Shown here: one piece after another, positions 34,060 to 42,788 of the stretch
Position numbering within the stretch: position 1 is the first letter of the stretch
Layout of the letters: each line of letters opens with the position of its first letter
Assembly: GCA_001570385.1 (NCBI GenBank)
Contig: BBYL01000022.1
Coordinates: 62,001-126,000, forward strand
DNA from: Microtetraspora glauca
Lineage (GTDB): Bacteria; Actinomycetota; Actinomycetes; Streptosporangiales; Streptosporangiaceae
Direction: 5' to 3'
DNA length: 64,000 nt
The notes under the pieces: generated by a model
The model's input: the letters and a program-made list of their open reading frames with translations, nothing else
Told to the model about the DNA's origin: nothing
The model's database searches: none
Translations under genes and position numbers: made by a program

Positions 34060-34872
34060 TCAGCCTCCTCGCTCTTTCGGCACCACGAAGTCGTACGGCG
34101 CCAGCGGACCGAGCAGGCGCAGTTCGACCTGCCCCGCCCAGTCACCTCCCACTTCGTCCAGTGCCTGCCGCAGCTCGGCCTGCCGGCCGGTCTCCATGAG
34201 GAGGGCGAGGTGCACGGCGTCCCGTTCGTGGGACGGCTCGCGCACGAACGCGGCGGCGGCGAGCGGGCTGAGACGCTCGGCCAGCGCCTGCGTGTCCGCG
34301 TCGCGTTTGGCGGCGATCGCCTGCGAGACGATCTCACCCAGCCGGATGCGGGCGTCCCGGGTGGCGTCCTCCGGCCGGCCGCGGATCTCCTCGCGCAGGC
34401 GCCGCGCCTCCGGGTTCGCGTCCAGGATCTCCGTGAGCACGGCCTGCTCGACGTAACGGCCCTTGACGACGTACTCCGCGCGCCCCTCGAGCTCCCGCAG
34501 CGCGGCGAGGAACTCCTCCTCGTAGGGCGAGAGCAGCTCCTCCACGACGGCCTCGGAACTCGCCATCACCGCGCCGAACCGGAACGGCAGGACGGGCACC
34601 TCCGCCGCGGTGGCGTCGAGCAACGCCTCGTGGGCCAGCAGATCGGCCGACGTGCCGAGCGGGCGCTCCAGGTCCACGTCGCTCACCAGGGCGGCGACCG
34701 GGCCGTGCCGTACGAGCCTGATCCGCCGGGGTGGGTCGCCCACCCCCGTGGCCTCGGGGTTCACCACCACGTCGGCCGGAACCACTCCGTAGACGTAGCA
34801 GCTCTCTCCCTGCGCGAGTCCCTCGGCAGGGCCGGGCGTCGTGCCCTGTGAAGCCTGGGTCGATGTCGACAT
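34060..34872 (-). CDS. gvpF: Gas vesicle protein GvpF
   Basis: 270 residues from the ATG at 34872. CYVYGVVPADV opens the family domain; the VPVLPFRFGAVMASSEAVVEELL block and the C-terminal LRLLGPLAPYDFV complete it. GvpF is the GvpF/L member that contacts the GvpA subunit. The gene starts ten bases after gvpA. Confidence 0.94.
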   Translation of the reverse strand: MSTSTQASQGTTPGPAEGLAQGESCYVYGVVPADVVVNPEATGVGDPPRRIRLVRHGPVAALVSDVDLERPLGTSADLLAHEALLDATAAEVPVLPFRFGAVMASSEAVVEELLSPYEEEFLAALRELEGRAEYVVKGRYVEQAVLTEILDANPEARRLREEIRGRPEDATRDARIRLGEIVSQAIAAKRDADTQALAERLSPLAAAAFVREPSHERDAVHLALLMETGRQAELRQALDEVGGDWAGQVELRLLGPLAPYDFVVPKERGG

Positions 34873-34882
34873 TCCGGTCCCC

Positions 34883-35278
34883 TCACCGCCGCCGGGGCGC
34901 GTCCGAGCGCTCGGCGGTCTCTCCGCTGACGAGGTCGTGCAGTTTCTCCCCGGCGGCTTCCAACGCCCCCTGGGCCACGCCCTTCGCCTTGTCGGTGATC
35001 GCCCCCTGCTTCGCGTCGTGAACCAGCTCGGGCAGTCCCTCCTGCTGGCCGCCGATGTCCAGCCGGTTGACCGCGTCCGCGAAGCGCAGATAGGTGTCCA
35101 CACTGGCGATGACGGCCCGGGCGTCGATCGTGAGCACCTCGATGCCGACGAGTGACACGCGAACATAGGCGTCGATCACGAGCCCCTTGTCGAGGATCGT
35201 GTCGATCACATCGGCCAGGCCCGTCGCCGACGGGCGCTCGATGCCCCCGCCACCGGACGCCTGCGTGGCTATCGTCAC
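34883..35278 (-). CDS. gvpA: Major gas vesicle shell protein GvpA
   Basis: 131 residues. The shell core is well kept: [56 protein letters not shown]. The C-terminal extension of about 50 residues is typical of actinomycete GvpA and absent from cyanobacterial GvpA. The protein polymerises into the gas-permeable ribbed wall. No gvpC or gvpN gene lies in the cluster, as in other actinomycetes. Confidence 0.93.
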   Translation of the reverse strand: MTIATQASGGGGIERPSATGLADVIDTILDKGLVIDAYVRVSLVGIEVLTIDARAVIASVDTYLRFADAVNRLDIGGQQEGLPELVHDAKQGAITDKAKGVAQGALEAAGEKLHDLVSGETAERSDAPRRR

Positions 35279-35298
35279 TTTGATCCCTCCTCGGCGCT

Positions 35299-36462
35299 TC
35301 AGCCTCTGTGCCGGCCGTGCGTCCTCAGCGACATGCGGCGCGGAGCCGCGTGCACGGGCCCCTCCTCCTCGGTGGGTCGACGCTGCACGGGAGGCCGATG
35401 CTCCCGCAGCCGGGCTTCCTCCGTCGGCGTGCGCTCTTCCGGACGCTCCGCGGTGGGCTCGGCGGCGGCCTCCGCGGTGGGCTCGGCGGTGGGCTCGGCG
35501 GTGGGCTCGGCGGCGGCCTCCTCGACAGGCTCCCCGGCCTCCCCGGTAGGCTCCTCCGCCTCCTCCGCCCGCTCCTCCTTGAGCGCGGCCTCCTGATCCT
35601 TCACGACGCGGCCCTCATGGATCTCGCCGCGCCATCCCTTGACCTCGTCGGGGTGCAGCAGGTCCTGCGTCATGACGTGGCGGCGGAAGTGCTTCAACTC
35701 CAGCCGCGCGCGGCGGCCCTGGGCCCGCCAGATGTTGCCGGTGCGCTCGAACATGCCCTGCGGGTGGTACTCCAGCACGAGGAGGACCCTCGTGAGCTCG
35801 GGCGCGAGCTCGTGGAAGGTCACCGCGCCGTCGACGTAGCCCTTCGCTCCCTTGGAGCGCCAGATGATCCGTTTATCCGGCACCTGCTCCAGGATCTTCG
35901 ACTCCCAGGTCCGGTGCGACCAGAAGACCTGGGCCTTCCAGTCGAGCTTCTCGTCCGCCTTCTGCTCGACGGTCTCGACCTTCTTCATGAAGCCGGGGAA
36001 GTCCTGGAACTGCGTCCACTGGTCGTAGACCACGCGCAAGGGAGCGCCGACGTCGATGGACTCGACGATGGTGGTGAATCGCAGCTTCTTCGGCTTTCCG
36101 CCGCCCTTGCCGGGGAGCGCCGCCTTCAACTTCTGCTTGATCTTCTCCTTGGCGAAGGTCATCATCCCCGCCACCGCGGGTGACGGCCCGTCGCCCGAGC
36201 GTCCGGTCACCGCGCTCAGCAGTCCCGAGCCCTCGTTCTCGACGTAGCCGGTGAGCCGCCCCGCGAGTCCCTCGACCTTCCCGGCCGCGGACGTCAGGAG
36301 CCGCTGTCCGGCCGCCGACGCGAGGTTCCGCATCTCCTTGTTGAGCCGGCTCATGGGCTCATGGACGGCACCCGACAAAGTGCCAGAAACCGCCCCCTTG
36401 ACCGTCTCCTGGGCCTTTTCCTGGGCCTTGCGGCCCTTCTTCAGTCCCTCGGTCACCGACAT
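35299..36462 (-). CDS. GvpZ-like SRPBCC-domain protein of the gas vesicle cluster
   Basis: 387 residues from the ATG at 36462, chosen because GGAGGTGA lies five bases before it; a GTG nine bases earlier is possible. The first 120 residues are helical and amphipathic. Residues about 130-275 are an SRPBCC/START-like domain ([55 protein letters not shown]). The tail contains [12 protein letters not shown] repeats encoded by short direct repeats. It corresponds to GvpZ of Streptomyces clusters by content; its role is unknown. Confidence 0.75.
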   Translation of the reverse strand: MSVTEGLKKGRKAQEKAQETVKGAVSGTLSGAVHEPMSRLNKEMRNLASAAGQRLLTSAAGKVEGLAGRLTGYVENEGSGLLSAVTGRSGDGPSPAVAGMMTFAKEKIKQKLKAALPGKGGGKPKKLRFTTIVESIDVGAPLRVVYDQWTQFQDFPGFMKKVETVEQKADEKLDWKAQVFWSHRTWESKILEQVPDKRIIWRSKGAKGYVDGAVTFHELAPELTRVLLVLEYHPQGMFERTGNIWRAQGRRARLELKHFRRHVMTQDLLHPDEVKGWRGEIHEGRVVKDQEAALKEERAEEAEEPTGEAGEPVEEAAAEPTAEPTAEPTAEAAAEPTAERPEERTPTEEARLREHRPPVQRRPTEEEGPVHAAPRRMSLRTHGRHRG

Positions 36463-36467
36463 CGGGC

Positions 36468-36989
36468 TCACCTCCGCGCACGGGTGACGGGCGGGGTGGC
36501 GCGTTCGCGCCCGGGCGGCTCCTTGGCGGGCCCCCTCGCGGGTTCGGCCTCGCGCTCCTCCTCGCCGGTTTCGTCGTACTCGCCGTATTCGACGTACTCC
36601 TCCTCGGCCGGCCGGCGCGTCCGCGGTACGGTCGGCTCCTCCGCCCGCTCCTCGCCGCGCGGTACGCCCGGACGCCGCAGCGCCTCGGCCCGCTCGTGGA
36701 GCCGGTCGCTCAGCGAGTCGATCTGCCGGCTGGTCGCCGCGACCGCCGCCGCCTTGCCGACCTCGATCAGGTCACCCCGGACACGTTCGGTGAGCTCCTC
36801 GAGTTCCGGCGAGGAGCCGAGCGCCTTGATGCCCTGCTGCAGCAGGCCGCCCTCCCCCGACTTCGCCTTCGACTTGAACCGTTTCGCCGCTCCGGCCAGG
36901 GCGAGGCCGGCGGCCATGCGCAGCTTGTGACGCCGTCCGAGGTAGTAGCCCACCGCGACGGCCAGTGCCATCTGCAGTCTGTCCTTCAT
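36468..36989 (-). CDS. GvpY-like small membrane-associated protein
   Basis: 173 residues. A hydrophobic N-terminus (LQMALAVAVGYYLGRR and MAAGLALAGAAKRF) is followed by a helical region and an acidic/basic low-complexity tail. It lies five bases before the GvpZ-like gene and matches the position of GvpY with GvpZ in Streptomyces. It is the first gene of the operon, so the gvp promoter must lie upstream of 36989. Confidence 0.65.
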   Translation of the reverse strand: MKDRLQMALAVAVGYYLGRRHKLRMAAGLALAGAAKRFKSKAKSGEGGLLQQGIKALGSSPELEELTERVRGDLIEVGKAAAVAATSRQIDSLSDRLHERAEALRRPGVPRGEERAEEPTVPRTRRPAEEEYVEYGEYDETGEEEREAEPARGPAKEPPGRERATPPVTRARR

Positions 36990-37371
36990 TTGGCGCCCCT
37001 TCCTCCGGGCGTCCGCTCGTCTGGCGGCGGGATATGGCCGTCGGATGGGGAGGCGCCTCAGGAGCTGGCCTCTGGTTCTTGAGGGAGACGTAACTACCGA
37101 GCGCCCCCTCCCCTAAGGCGGGATACGGAAACCCGGATAGCGAAGCATCGGACAAACTTGACGTCCGCCAAACTGGGCGGAATCACGGTTCTGCCTCCGG
37201 GCCGAACAGCCGGCACGTCGGGCACCGTGACCCGCCTTGACGGAATCGATGCGCATCCATGGCCCAACCTCGCCCCGGCCCCAATAGTTCTGCGCCTCAA
37301 AGGGGGTAACTGACGACATAGGTACCAAAAAGCAACAAGGCCGCTAGAAAAGGTCAAGGCGGGGGATTCAC
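36990..37371. promoter_or_regulatory. Divergent region between gas vesicle and Asp23 operons
   Basis: No gene is seen in these 382 bases. On the plus strand GTTC (37287-37290) and GGGTAA (37304-37309) are 13 bases apart, resembling promoters of stress sigma factors of the SigB type. A small perfect hairpin TCCGCC/GGCGGA lies at 37164-37181. No clear gvp promoter could be picked on the minus strand. Confidence 0.4.
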
Positions 37372-37857
37372 ATGACCGAGACCAATGCGCCAACGGTTCA
37401 GGGCGTACCGGGACAGAGGGAGGGCACTCCCGGCCAGGCGACCATGGGCGGTGGCACCAGCCTGGTGACCGACCGGGGCCGTACCACCATCTCCGAGGAC
37501 GTCGTCGCGAAGATCTCGGGCGTGGCCGCCAGAGAGATCTCCGGGGTCCATGACTTCGGCACCGGCCCGGCCCGCGCGATGGGGGCGCTCAAGGGCAGGC
37601 TCGGCGCCGAGAACGGCGTCACTCGCGGCATCTCCGTGGAGGTCGGCGAGCGCCAGGCCGCGGTGGACATCGACCTGGTCGTGGACTACGGCGTGGCCAT
37701 CCCGGACCTCGCCTCGGCCGTACGCGACAACGTGATCTCCGCGGTCGGGCAGATGTGCGGGCTGGAGGTGACCGAGGTCAACGTCACGGTCGACGACGTC
37801 TACCTGCCGTCACAGGAGGGGGGCGCCGGCTCGGGGGAAGGAGCACGGGTCCGATGA
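37372..37857 (+). CDS. Asp23/Gls24 family envelope stress protein
   Basis: 161 residues with the complete family core: RTTISEDVVAKISGVAAREISGV, a middle AVDIDLVVDYGVAIPDLASAV, and EVTEVNVTVDDVYLP at the end. A flexible lead of about 30 residues precedes it. Asp23 proteins are soluble and are tethered under the membrane by AmaP; an AmaP gene closes this operon. It opens the operon and couples by ATGA to the next gene. Confidence 0.95.
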   Translation: MTETNAPTVQGVPGQREGTPGQATMGGGTSLVTDRGRTTISEDVVAKISGVAAREISGVHDFGTGPARAMGALKGRLGAENGVTRGISVEVGERQAAVDIDLVVDYGVAIPDLASAVRDNVISAVGQMCGLEVTEVNVTVDDVYLPSQEGGAGSGEGARVR

Positions 37858-38237
37858 GCGCGAGCGAGGGCCTGCCGGCCCCCGGTAACGCTCTGGCGGA
37901 CCCGACGCCTCCCGACCCGGCTCCCGATCCGGCTCCCGGCCCGCCTCTGACGGGCGCGGACGTCAAGCGGATCGCCGAGCGAGCGGCCTCCTGCCCGGAC
38001 GTCGTGGCACTCTCCGGTGGCCCGTTCGGAACGGTCGCCGCCTACCTTCCCGGCGAGACGGTCCCAGGGATCTCCGTACGGGAGACAGAGATCGAGATCC
38101 ACGCGACCGTCCGGTACGGAAGGCCGATACCCGAGATCGCGGCCGAGATCCGCGACGCCGTCGCCCCTCTGACGGGCGGCAGACATGTGAACGTGACGGT
38201 CGACGACGTCACCGGCACGGAACAACCAGGAAGGTGA
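37854..38237 (+). CDS. Asp23-like protein with Pro-rich lead
   Basis: 127 residues, starting in an ATGA overlap. Residues 1-30 are Pro/Ala/Asp repeats. The rest (IAERAASCPDVVALSGG, VRETEIEIHATVRYGRPIPEIAAEIRDAV, HVNVTVDDVTG) keeps the Asp23 pattern in shortened form. It is a divergent paralogue of the first gene. Confidence 0.8.
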   Translation: MSASEGLPAPGNALADPTPPDPAPDPAPGPPLTGADVKRIAERAASCPDVVALSGGPFGTVAAYLPGETVPGISVRETEIEIHATVRYGRPIPEIAAEIRDAVAPLTGGRHVNVTVDDVTGTEQPGR

Positions 38238-38244
38238 GATCAAC

Positions 38245-38430
38245 ATGAACCAGTTCCCCGTTTGGTCGGTCATCGGACTCGCCTTCGGCACGGTCCTCGG
38301 GATCGTCGGCGCCTTCGGCGGGCTCAACGCCTTCCTCATCGTGCTGGTCCTCGGGGTGGTCGGCTTCTTCGTCGGCCTCGTCCTCGAGGGCGGCGTCCAG
38401 ATGCCGACGCTCCGGGCACGGCGGCAATGA
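38245..38430 (+). CDS. DUF2273-like small membrane protein
   Basis: 61 residues with two membrane helices (VIGLAFGTVLGIVGAFGGL and AFLIVLVLGVVGFFVGLVL) joined by a short loop. DUF2273 proteins accompany Asp23 and AmaP in many Gram-positive bacteria and help hold Asp23 at the membrane. AAGGTGAG precedes the start; the last four bases overlap the next gene. Confidence 0.88.
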   Translation: MNQFPVWSVIGLAFGTVLGIVGAFGGLNAFLIVLVLGVVGFFVGLVLEGGVQMPTLRARRQ

Positions 38431-38765
38431 CCACCGAGCGTGCGGGCGTGGCCGGGCACGGCGCCACCACGGTCACCGGCCGCGCGTTCACGAAGATCGC
38501 GACGGAGGTGGCCGCGGACGACGACCGGCTCGCGGAGCGGCCGCAGGTGACGGCATCCGTCAGCGGAGCCGTCGCCGCGGTCCGGCTCGGCCTCGCCGTG
38601 CGTTACCCGGCCTCCGTTCCGCAGGTCGCGGCGGACGTACGGGAGCGGCTCAGAAGCCGCGTGCACGCCCTGACCGGCATCACCGTGGAGAACGTCGACA
38701 TCGACATAGTCCGGCTCGTACCGGGACCGAGGAGTGGCCATGACGACTCCCCGCACGGGGTCTGA
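38427..38765 (+). CDS. Asp23-like protein, short form
   Basis: 112 residues from the ATG in an ATGA overlap. TGRAFTKIATEVAADDD, AVRLGLAVRYPASVPQVAADVRERL and ITVENVDIDIVRLV correspond to the three Asp23 blocks with stronger drift than the second paralogue. Three Asp23-type genes in one operon suggest a mixed oligomer. Confidence 0.75.
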   Translation: MTTERAGVAGHGATTVTGRAFTKIATEVAADDDRLAERPQVTASVSGAVAAVRLGLAVRYPASVPQVAADVRERLRSRVHALTGITVENVDIDIVRLVPGPRSGHDDSPHGV

Positions 38766-39372
38766 ACCCTTTGAGACCCCCCGACCACCTGAGACCCCCC
38801 GACCGCCCGTCCGCGCGTCCGCGCGTGGCCGGGGCGCGGCGCGGTTCTTCCGCACCAGGCGGAAGGTCCCCGCCGCCATCATGGCGATCATCCTGCTGGC
38901 GATCGGGGTGCTGACCGCGATCGAGACGATCTCGGCGCTGTTCGGCCACCCCGCGAAGATCGTGCCGTACAGCCAGGTGGCGGACTTGGCCCGCGCCGCG
39001 ACCTGGCAGGACAACGCCGTCATGGCGTGCGCCGGAGCCCTGGGGATCATCGGGCTGGTGCTTTTGCTGATCGGGCTGGCCCCGGGACGCCCCCGGCTGG
39101 TGCCGCTGCGCAGCGGCGATCCCGACATGATCATCGGGATGCCGCGGCGCATGCTGGCCCGGGTGCTCGGCGCGGTCGCCGGCCAGGTCGACGGGGTGCG
39201 GCGAGTCCGGGCGAAAGTACGCGGACGGCGGGTGACCGTACACGCGGGCAGCGACCTGCGTGACATGTCCGCGCTGCGTGACCGGGTGGAGGCCGCCGTG
39301 GACGACGAGCTGGCCAAGCTCGCGCCGGTCGGCCGGTACACGGTGCGGACCAAGGTGAGCGGACCAAGGTGA
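38740..39372 (+). CDS. DUF6286 membrane protein
   Basis: 210 residues from the ATG at 38740, seven bases after AGGAG; a GTG two codons earlier is too close to that site. A Pro-rich lead is followed by two membrane helices (AAIMAIILLAIGVLTAIETI and MACAGALGIIGLVLLLIGLA). A cytoplasmic Asp23-like domain completes it ([29 protein letters not shown]). It is found in actinobacterial Asp23 operons. The gene overlaps the preceding one by 26 bases. Confidence 0.82.
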   Translation: MTTPRTGSEPFETPRPPETPRPPVRASARGRGAARFFRTRRKVPAAIMAIILLAIGVLTAIETISALFGHPAKIVPYSQVADLARAATWQDNAVMACAGALGIIGLVLLLIGLAPGRPRLVPLRSGDPDMIIGMPRRMLARVLGAVAGQVDGVRRVRAKVRGRRVTVHAGSDLRDMSALRDRVEAAVDDELAKLAPVGRYTVRTKVSGPR

Positions 39373-39382
39373 GGGGTGTCTC

Positions 39383-39976
39383 ATGAGACGAGGAAAGGCG
39401 TTCGGCCGGGGCATCGCGTGGGGCAATCGCACCGGCCTGGCCCTGCTCGGCCTCCTCCTCTTCGCGGCCGGCGGCGCCGCCCTGGCACGCGGCCTGGGCG
39501 TGTTCGGCGCGGACGCGGCCAGGCAGCCGTTGTTGCCCGGCTTCGTCACCGCCTTCGCCCGCTCCACCTCCTGGTTCTGGCCGGTCGTGGCGATCGGGGG
39601 CGTCGTGCTCGCGCTCATCGGGCTGAGCTGGTTGCTCGCCCTGCTCCGTCTCGACCGGTTGCGGCGGATCCGTCTGGAGTCCGGTCCTTCCGGTGTCACC
39701 GAGATCGGCGGCAGGCAGGCGGGTGAGGCACTGGCCGGGCAGGTGAGCGGCTATCAGGGCGTGCGGCGGGCCAAGGCCACGCTGCGCGGGAAGCCCGACG
39801 CCCCCGCCCTGGACCTGCGCGTGACCTCACAGGACCCCGCGAACCCGGACGCCCTGATCGCCCGGCTGCACGACGAGGCGGTCCCCGACCTGCGCGCCGC
39901 GCTCGGCGTACGCCGCCTGCCCGCTCTGGTCAGGCTGGACTTCACCACCCGCAAGCGGACCCGCGAGGTTCACTGA
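39383..39976 (+). CDS. amaP: Alkaline shock response membrane anchor AmaP
   Basis: 197 residues. Two membrane helices (GLALLGLLLFAAGGAALA and FWPVVAIGGVVLALIGLSWLLALL) frame a short outer loop; the cytoplasmic C-terminus (GEALAGQVSGYQGVRRAKATLRG) has an Asp23-like fold. AmaP anchors Asp23 beneath the membrane. It is the sixth and last gene of the operon and ends seven bases from the convergent P450 gene. Confidence 0.88.
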   Translation: MRRGKAFGRGIAWGNRTGLALLGLLLFAAGGAALARGLGVFGADAARQPLLPGFVTAFARSTSWFWPVVAIGGVVLALIGLSWLLALLRLDRLRRIRLESGPSGVTEIGGRQAGEALAGQVSGYQGVRRAKATLRGKPDAPALDLRVTSQDPANPDALIARLHDEAVPDLRAALGVRRLPALVRLDFTTRKRTREVH

Positions 39977-39983
39977 GCTCCCG

Positions 39984-41231
39984 TCAGGCGAGCGTGACGG
40001 TGACCGGGAGCTCCTTGATGCCGTTGACGAAGTTGGAGCGGACCCGGCGGATGTCCCCGGCGAGCCGGATGTCGGCGAGGCGCGGCAGCAGCTCCTCGAA
40101 CATGATCCGGATCTCCAGGCGGGCGAGCGCGTTGCCGAGGCAGAAGTGCGGGCTGCCCTTGCCGAAGGTGATGTGGTCGTTGTCCTGACGGGTCACGTCG
40201 AAGGTGTAGGGCGACTCGAAGGCCCGCTCGTCGCGGTTGCCGGAGGCGAACCACATGACGACCTTGTCGCCTTCGGCGATCTTCTGCCCGTGGATCTCCA
40301 CGTCCCGGGTCGCCGTACGGCGGAAGTGGTAGACCGGGGAGGCCCAGCGGAGGAACTCCTCCACCGCGTTCGGCATCAGCGAGAGGTCCTGCCGGAGCTT
40401 CTCCGCCTGCTCGGGGTGCTCGATCAGCGCGCGCATCGTGTGCGAGATCGCGTGCCGGGTGGTCTCGTTCCCGGCCACCACGAGCAGCAGGAAGTAGTTG
40501 TCGAAGTCGGTCGGCGAGAGCGCCACACCGTCGGCGGGGGTCTCGTTGACCAGCTTGCTGACGAGGTCGGTGCCGTCGCCGCCGCGCCGCTGCCTGGCCA
40601 GCTCGCGGCCGTACTCGAAGACCTCGAGGGAGGCGGGGCTGCGGAACGGCAGGTCCCGGTACTTCTCGCTCTCCGCGCTGTGCAGCAGCACGTCGGCGTA
40701 GTCGGGGTCGGTGTTGCCGATGATGCGGTTGCCCCAGTCGATGAGCTGCTGGGTGTCGTCCGCCGGCACGTCGAGCATCTTCGCCAGGACGTTGATCGGG
40801 AAGTCGGCGGAGACCTCCTTCACGAAGTCGAACGTGCCCTTGGCGAGCGCGGCGTCCAGGGTCCGGGCGGTGAGCCCGCGCAGGAAGACCTCGTACCCGG
40901 CGACGGCCCTTGGGGTGAACTCGCGCTGCAGGATGCGGCGCAGCACGCTGTGCCGGGGGCCGTCGGTCTCCAGGATGGAGCGGCGGATGGTGGCCTGCCG
41001 GTCGTCGACCTCCTCGAGGTTGGTGAACTTCATCGAGGTGAAGGTCGCCGCGTCACGGTCCACGCGCACGATGTCGGCGTGGCGGGTGAGCGACCAGAAA
41101 CCGCTGCCGTGCTCGCCCTCGTCCTGCCAGTGCACCGGGGCCTGTTCGCGCAGCACGTCGAACATGCGCCACGGGGTGTCGCCGTCGAGGAACTTGTCGT
41201 TGTCCGCCAGGTCGACGTCTTCCAGGCGCAT
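39984..41231 (-). CDS. Cytochrome P450, bacterial class I
   Basis: 415 residues with CTGGAGGACC before the ATG. I-helix [11 protein letters not shown]-helix E-x-x-R (EEFLRW) and the heme loop [16 protein letters not shown] (Cys thiolate) are all intact. The loop has the one-residue-longer form of the CYP124/125/142 clan. A class-I P450 needs a ferredoxin and a reductase; both are encoded in the same cluster at 49.9-51.3 kb. It follows the ligase gene on the same strand, so the substrate may be the ligase product. Substrate is inferred only. Confidence 0.92.
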   Translation of the reverse strand: MRLEDVDLADNDKFLDGDTPWRMFDVLREQAPVHWQDEGEHGSGFWSLTRHADIVRVDRDAATFTSMKFTNLEEVDDRQATIRRSILETDGPRHSVLRRILQREFTPRAVAGYEVFLRGLTARTLDAALAKGTFDFVKEVSADFPINVLAKMLDVPADDTQQLIDWGNRIIGNTDPDYADVLLHSAESEKYRDLPFRSPASLEVFEYGRELARQRRGGDGTDLVSKLVNETPADGVALSPTDFDNYFLLLVVAGNETTRHAISHTMRALIEHPEQAEKLRQDLSLMPNAVEEFLRWASPVYHFRRTATRDVEIHGQKIAEGDKVVMWFASGNRDERAFESPYTFDVTRQDNDHITFGKGSPHFCLGNALARLEIRIMFEELLPRLADIRLAGDIRRVRSNFVNGIKELPVTVTLA

Positions 41232-41270
41232 TGGGTCCTCCAGAAAGGGGTTGGTGAGAAGTGCGGGTGA

Positions 41271-42608
41271 CTAGAGGTGGTAGGCGTACTCGCGGAACTC
41301 CCAGTCGGTGATGAACTGGGAGAAGCGCTCGACCTCGTTGCGCTTGTAGGCGAGGTAGGCGGCGGTGAACTCCTTGCCGAGCACCTCGCTCAGCGCCGTG
41401 TCGGCGCCGAGGGCGTCCAGCGCGACGGGCAGCGACATCGGCAGTACGGGGGCCTTGCTGGTGTCGTAGCCGTAGCCCGACAGCGGGGCGGGCGGCTCCA
41501 CGCGGTCGCGGATGCCGAGGTAGACGGCGGCGAGCAGGCCCGCGATGGCGATGTAGGGGTTGGCCGAGGCATCGCCGAGCCGCACCTCCAAGCGGGCGCC
41601 GGCGCCGCGCTCCGGCGGCACCCGCAGCATGGCGCTGCGGTTGTCCAGGCCCCAGTCGATCAGCCAGGGGGCGAGTGTGTCGGGCCCGAACCGCTTGTAG
41701 GAGTTGATCGTCGGGTTGAGCAGGGCGGCGAGCGCGGGCGCGTGCGCGAGGATTCCCCCGATGGCGTACCTGGCGCTCTCCGACAGCCCGTACGCCCCGG
41801 AGGGGCCGTCGAAGACGTTGCGGCCGCTCTCGTCCACGCACGAGAGGTGGATGTGGAAGCCGGAGCCGCCCTCGTCGTTGAACGGCTTGGCCATGAAGGT
41901 CGCCAGCAGGCCGTCGCGGCGGGCCAGCTCCTTGATGGCGGACTTGAAGCGGAACGCCCGGTCGGCCGCGTCGACCGCCTCGGAGTGGTGCAGGTTGATC
42001 TCGAACTGGCCACCGGAGAACTCGTGGTTGCCCATGGTGACGCCGAGGTCCATCCCGCGCAGCGTGCGGAGGGTGCGCAGCACGTGCGAGCCCTTGTCGC
42101 CCTTGGCGCCGACGACGTAGACGTTGCCGGGCGCGTCGTCGTACCGCTTCCAGCCGGCGCCGTCGGGCTCCATCAGGAAGTACTCCAGCTCGGGGCCGAC
42201 CACGCCGGTCAGCCCGAGCTCGGCCAGCCGGGCGGCGGCGGCGCGGACCACCTCGCGCGGCGATTCGGGGAACGCCTCTCCGGTGGCCGGGTTGACCGCG
42301 TCGCCGAGACAGTACGCCACGCCGGGCTCCCAGGACAGCGGGACGAGCGTGGACAGGTCGGGATGGATCGAGATGTCGGGGAGGCCCTCGTCGAGGCCGC
42401 CGGGCACCGGGACGACGTCGCCCTGGGGCGAGGTGTAGTAGACCGCGCGGCAGAACGCCACGCCGCTCTCGCACACGTCGGGAAGCCGCTCCACGAGCAC
42501 GTCCTTGCCGCGGTCGGTGCCGATGAGGTCGGGATAGCCGATACGGACGACGTCGACGCCCTGCTCCTTCAGGCGCTGGACGGTCCGTTCCGCGGATTCC
42601 GTACTCAC
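41271..42608 (-). CDS. Glutamine-synthetase-like gamma-glutamyl-amine ligase
   Basis: 445 residues from a GTG with GAGGAGG five bases upstream. The GS catalytic signatures are present: GVVGPELEYFLM and NHEFSGGQFEINL (metal-binding Glu residues), GSGFHIHLS (ATP/metal) and NPTINSYKRFGP. The second motif and short N-terminus match the PuuA/IpuC/GlnA3-type ligases that join glutamate to an amine, rather than ammonia-assimilating GlnA. Neighbours (permease, glutaminase, P450) support a catabolic role for an amine. The amine is not known. Divergent from the ADC-like gene. Confidence 0.85.
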   Translation of the reverse strand: MSTESAERTVQRLKEQGVDVVRIGYPDLIGTDRGKDVLVERLPDVCESGVAFCRAVYYTSPQGDVVPVPGGLDEGLPDISIHPDLSTLVPLSWEPGVAYCLGDAVNPATGEAFPESPREVVRAAAARLAELGLTGVVGPELEYFLMEPDGAGWKRYDDAPGNVYVVGAKGDKGSHVLRTLRTLRGMDLGVTMGNHEFSGGQFEINLHHSEAVDAADRAFRFKSAIKELARRDGLLATFMAKPFNDEGGSGFHIHLSCVDESGRNVFDGPSGAYGLSESARYAIGGILAHAPALAALLNPTINSYKRFGPDTLAPWLIDWGLDNRSAMLRVPPERGAGARLEVRLGDASANPYIAIAGLLAAVYLGIRDRVEPPAPLSGYGYDTSKAPVLPMSLPVALDALGADTALSEVLGKEFTAAYLAYKRNEVERFSQFITDWEFREYAYHL

Positions 42609-42640
42609 GTGGCCTCCTCGATAGTGCCAGGACATGGGGG

Positions 42641-42764
42641 GTTCATTTGGGTGCAAACAATACGCGCGAAACCGGCGGACAACAAGAGCCCACCAATCGA
42701 AGATATCCAGGGGTTGCTCGTGACAACCCGCAGCTCAGCACATATCGTATGGACCCAAATGAAC
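42641..42764. promoter_or_regulatory. Divergent operator region with TTTG-N4-CAAA site and 12-bp mirrored arms
   Basis: TTTGGGTGCAAA (42646-42657) is a TTTG-N4-CAAA palindrome next to the ligase start. GTTCATTTGGGT (42641-42652) recurs as its exact complement ACCCAAATGAAC (42753-42764) near the ADC-like start. TATGGACCCAAA (42748-42759) is a near-palindrome with one mismatch. The arrangement can block both promoters. Confidence 0.65.
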
Positions 42765-42788
42765 TGTCGTGACCCTCAAGGAGGCGCC

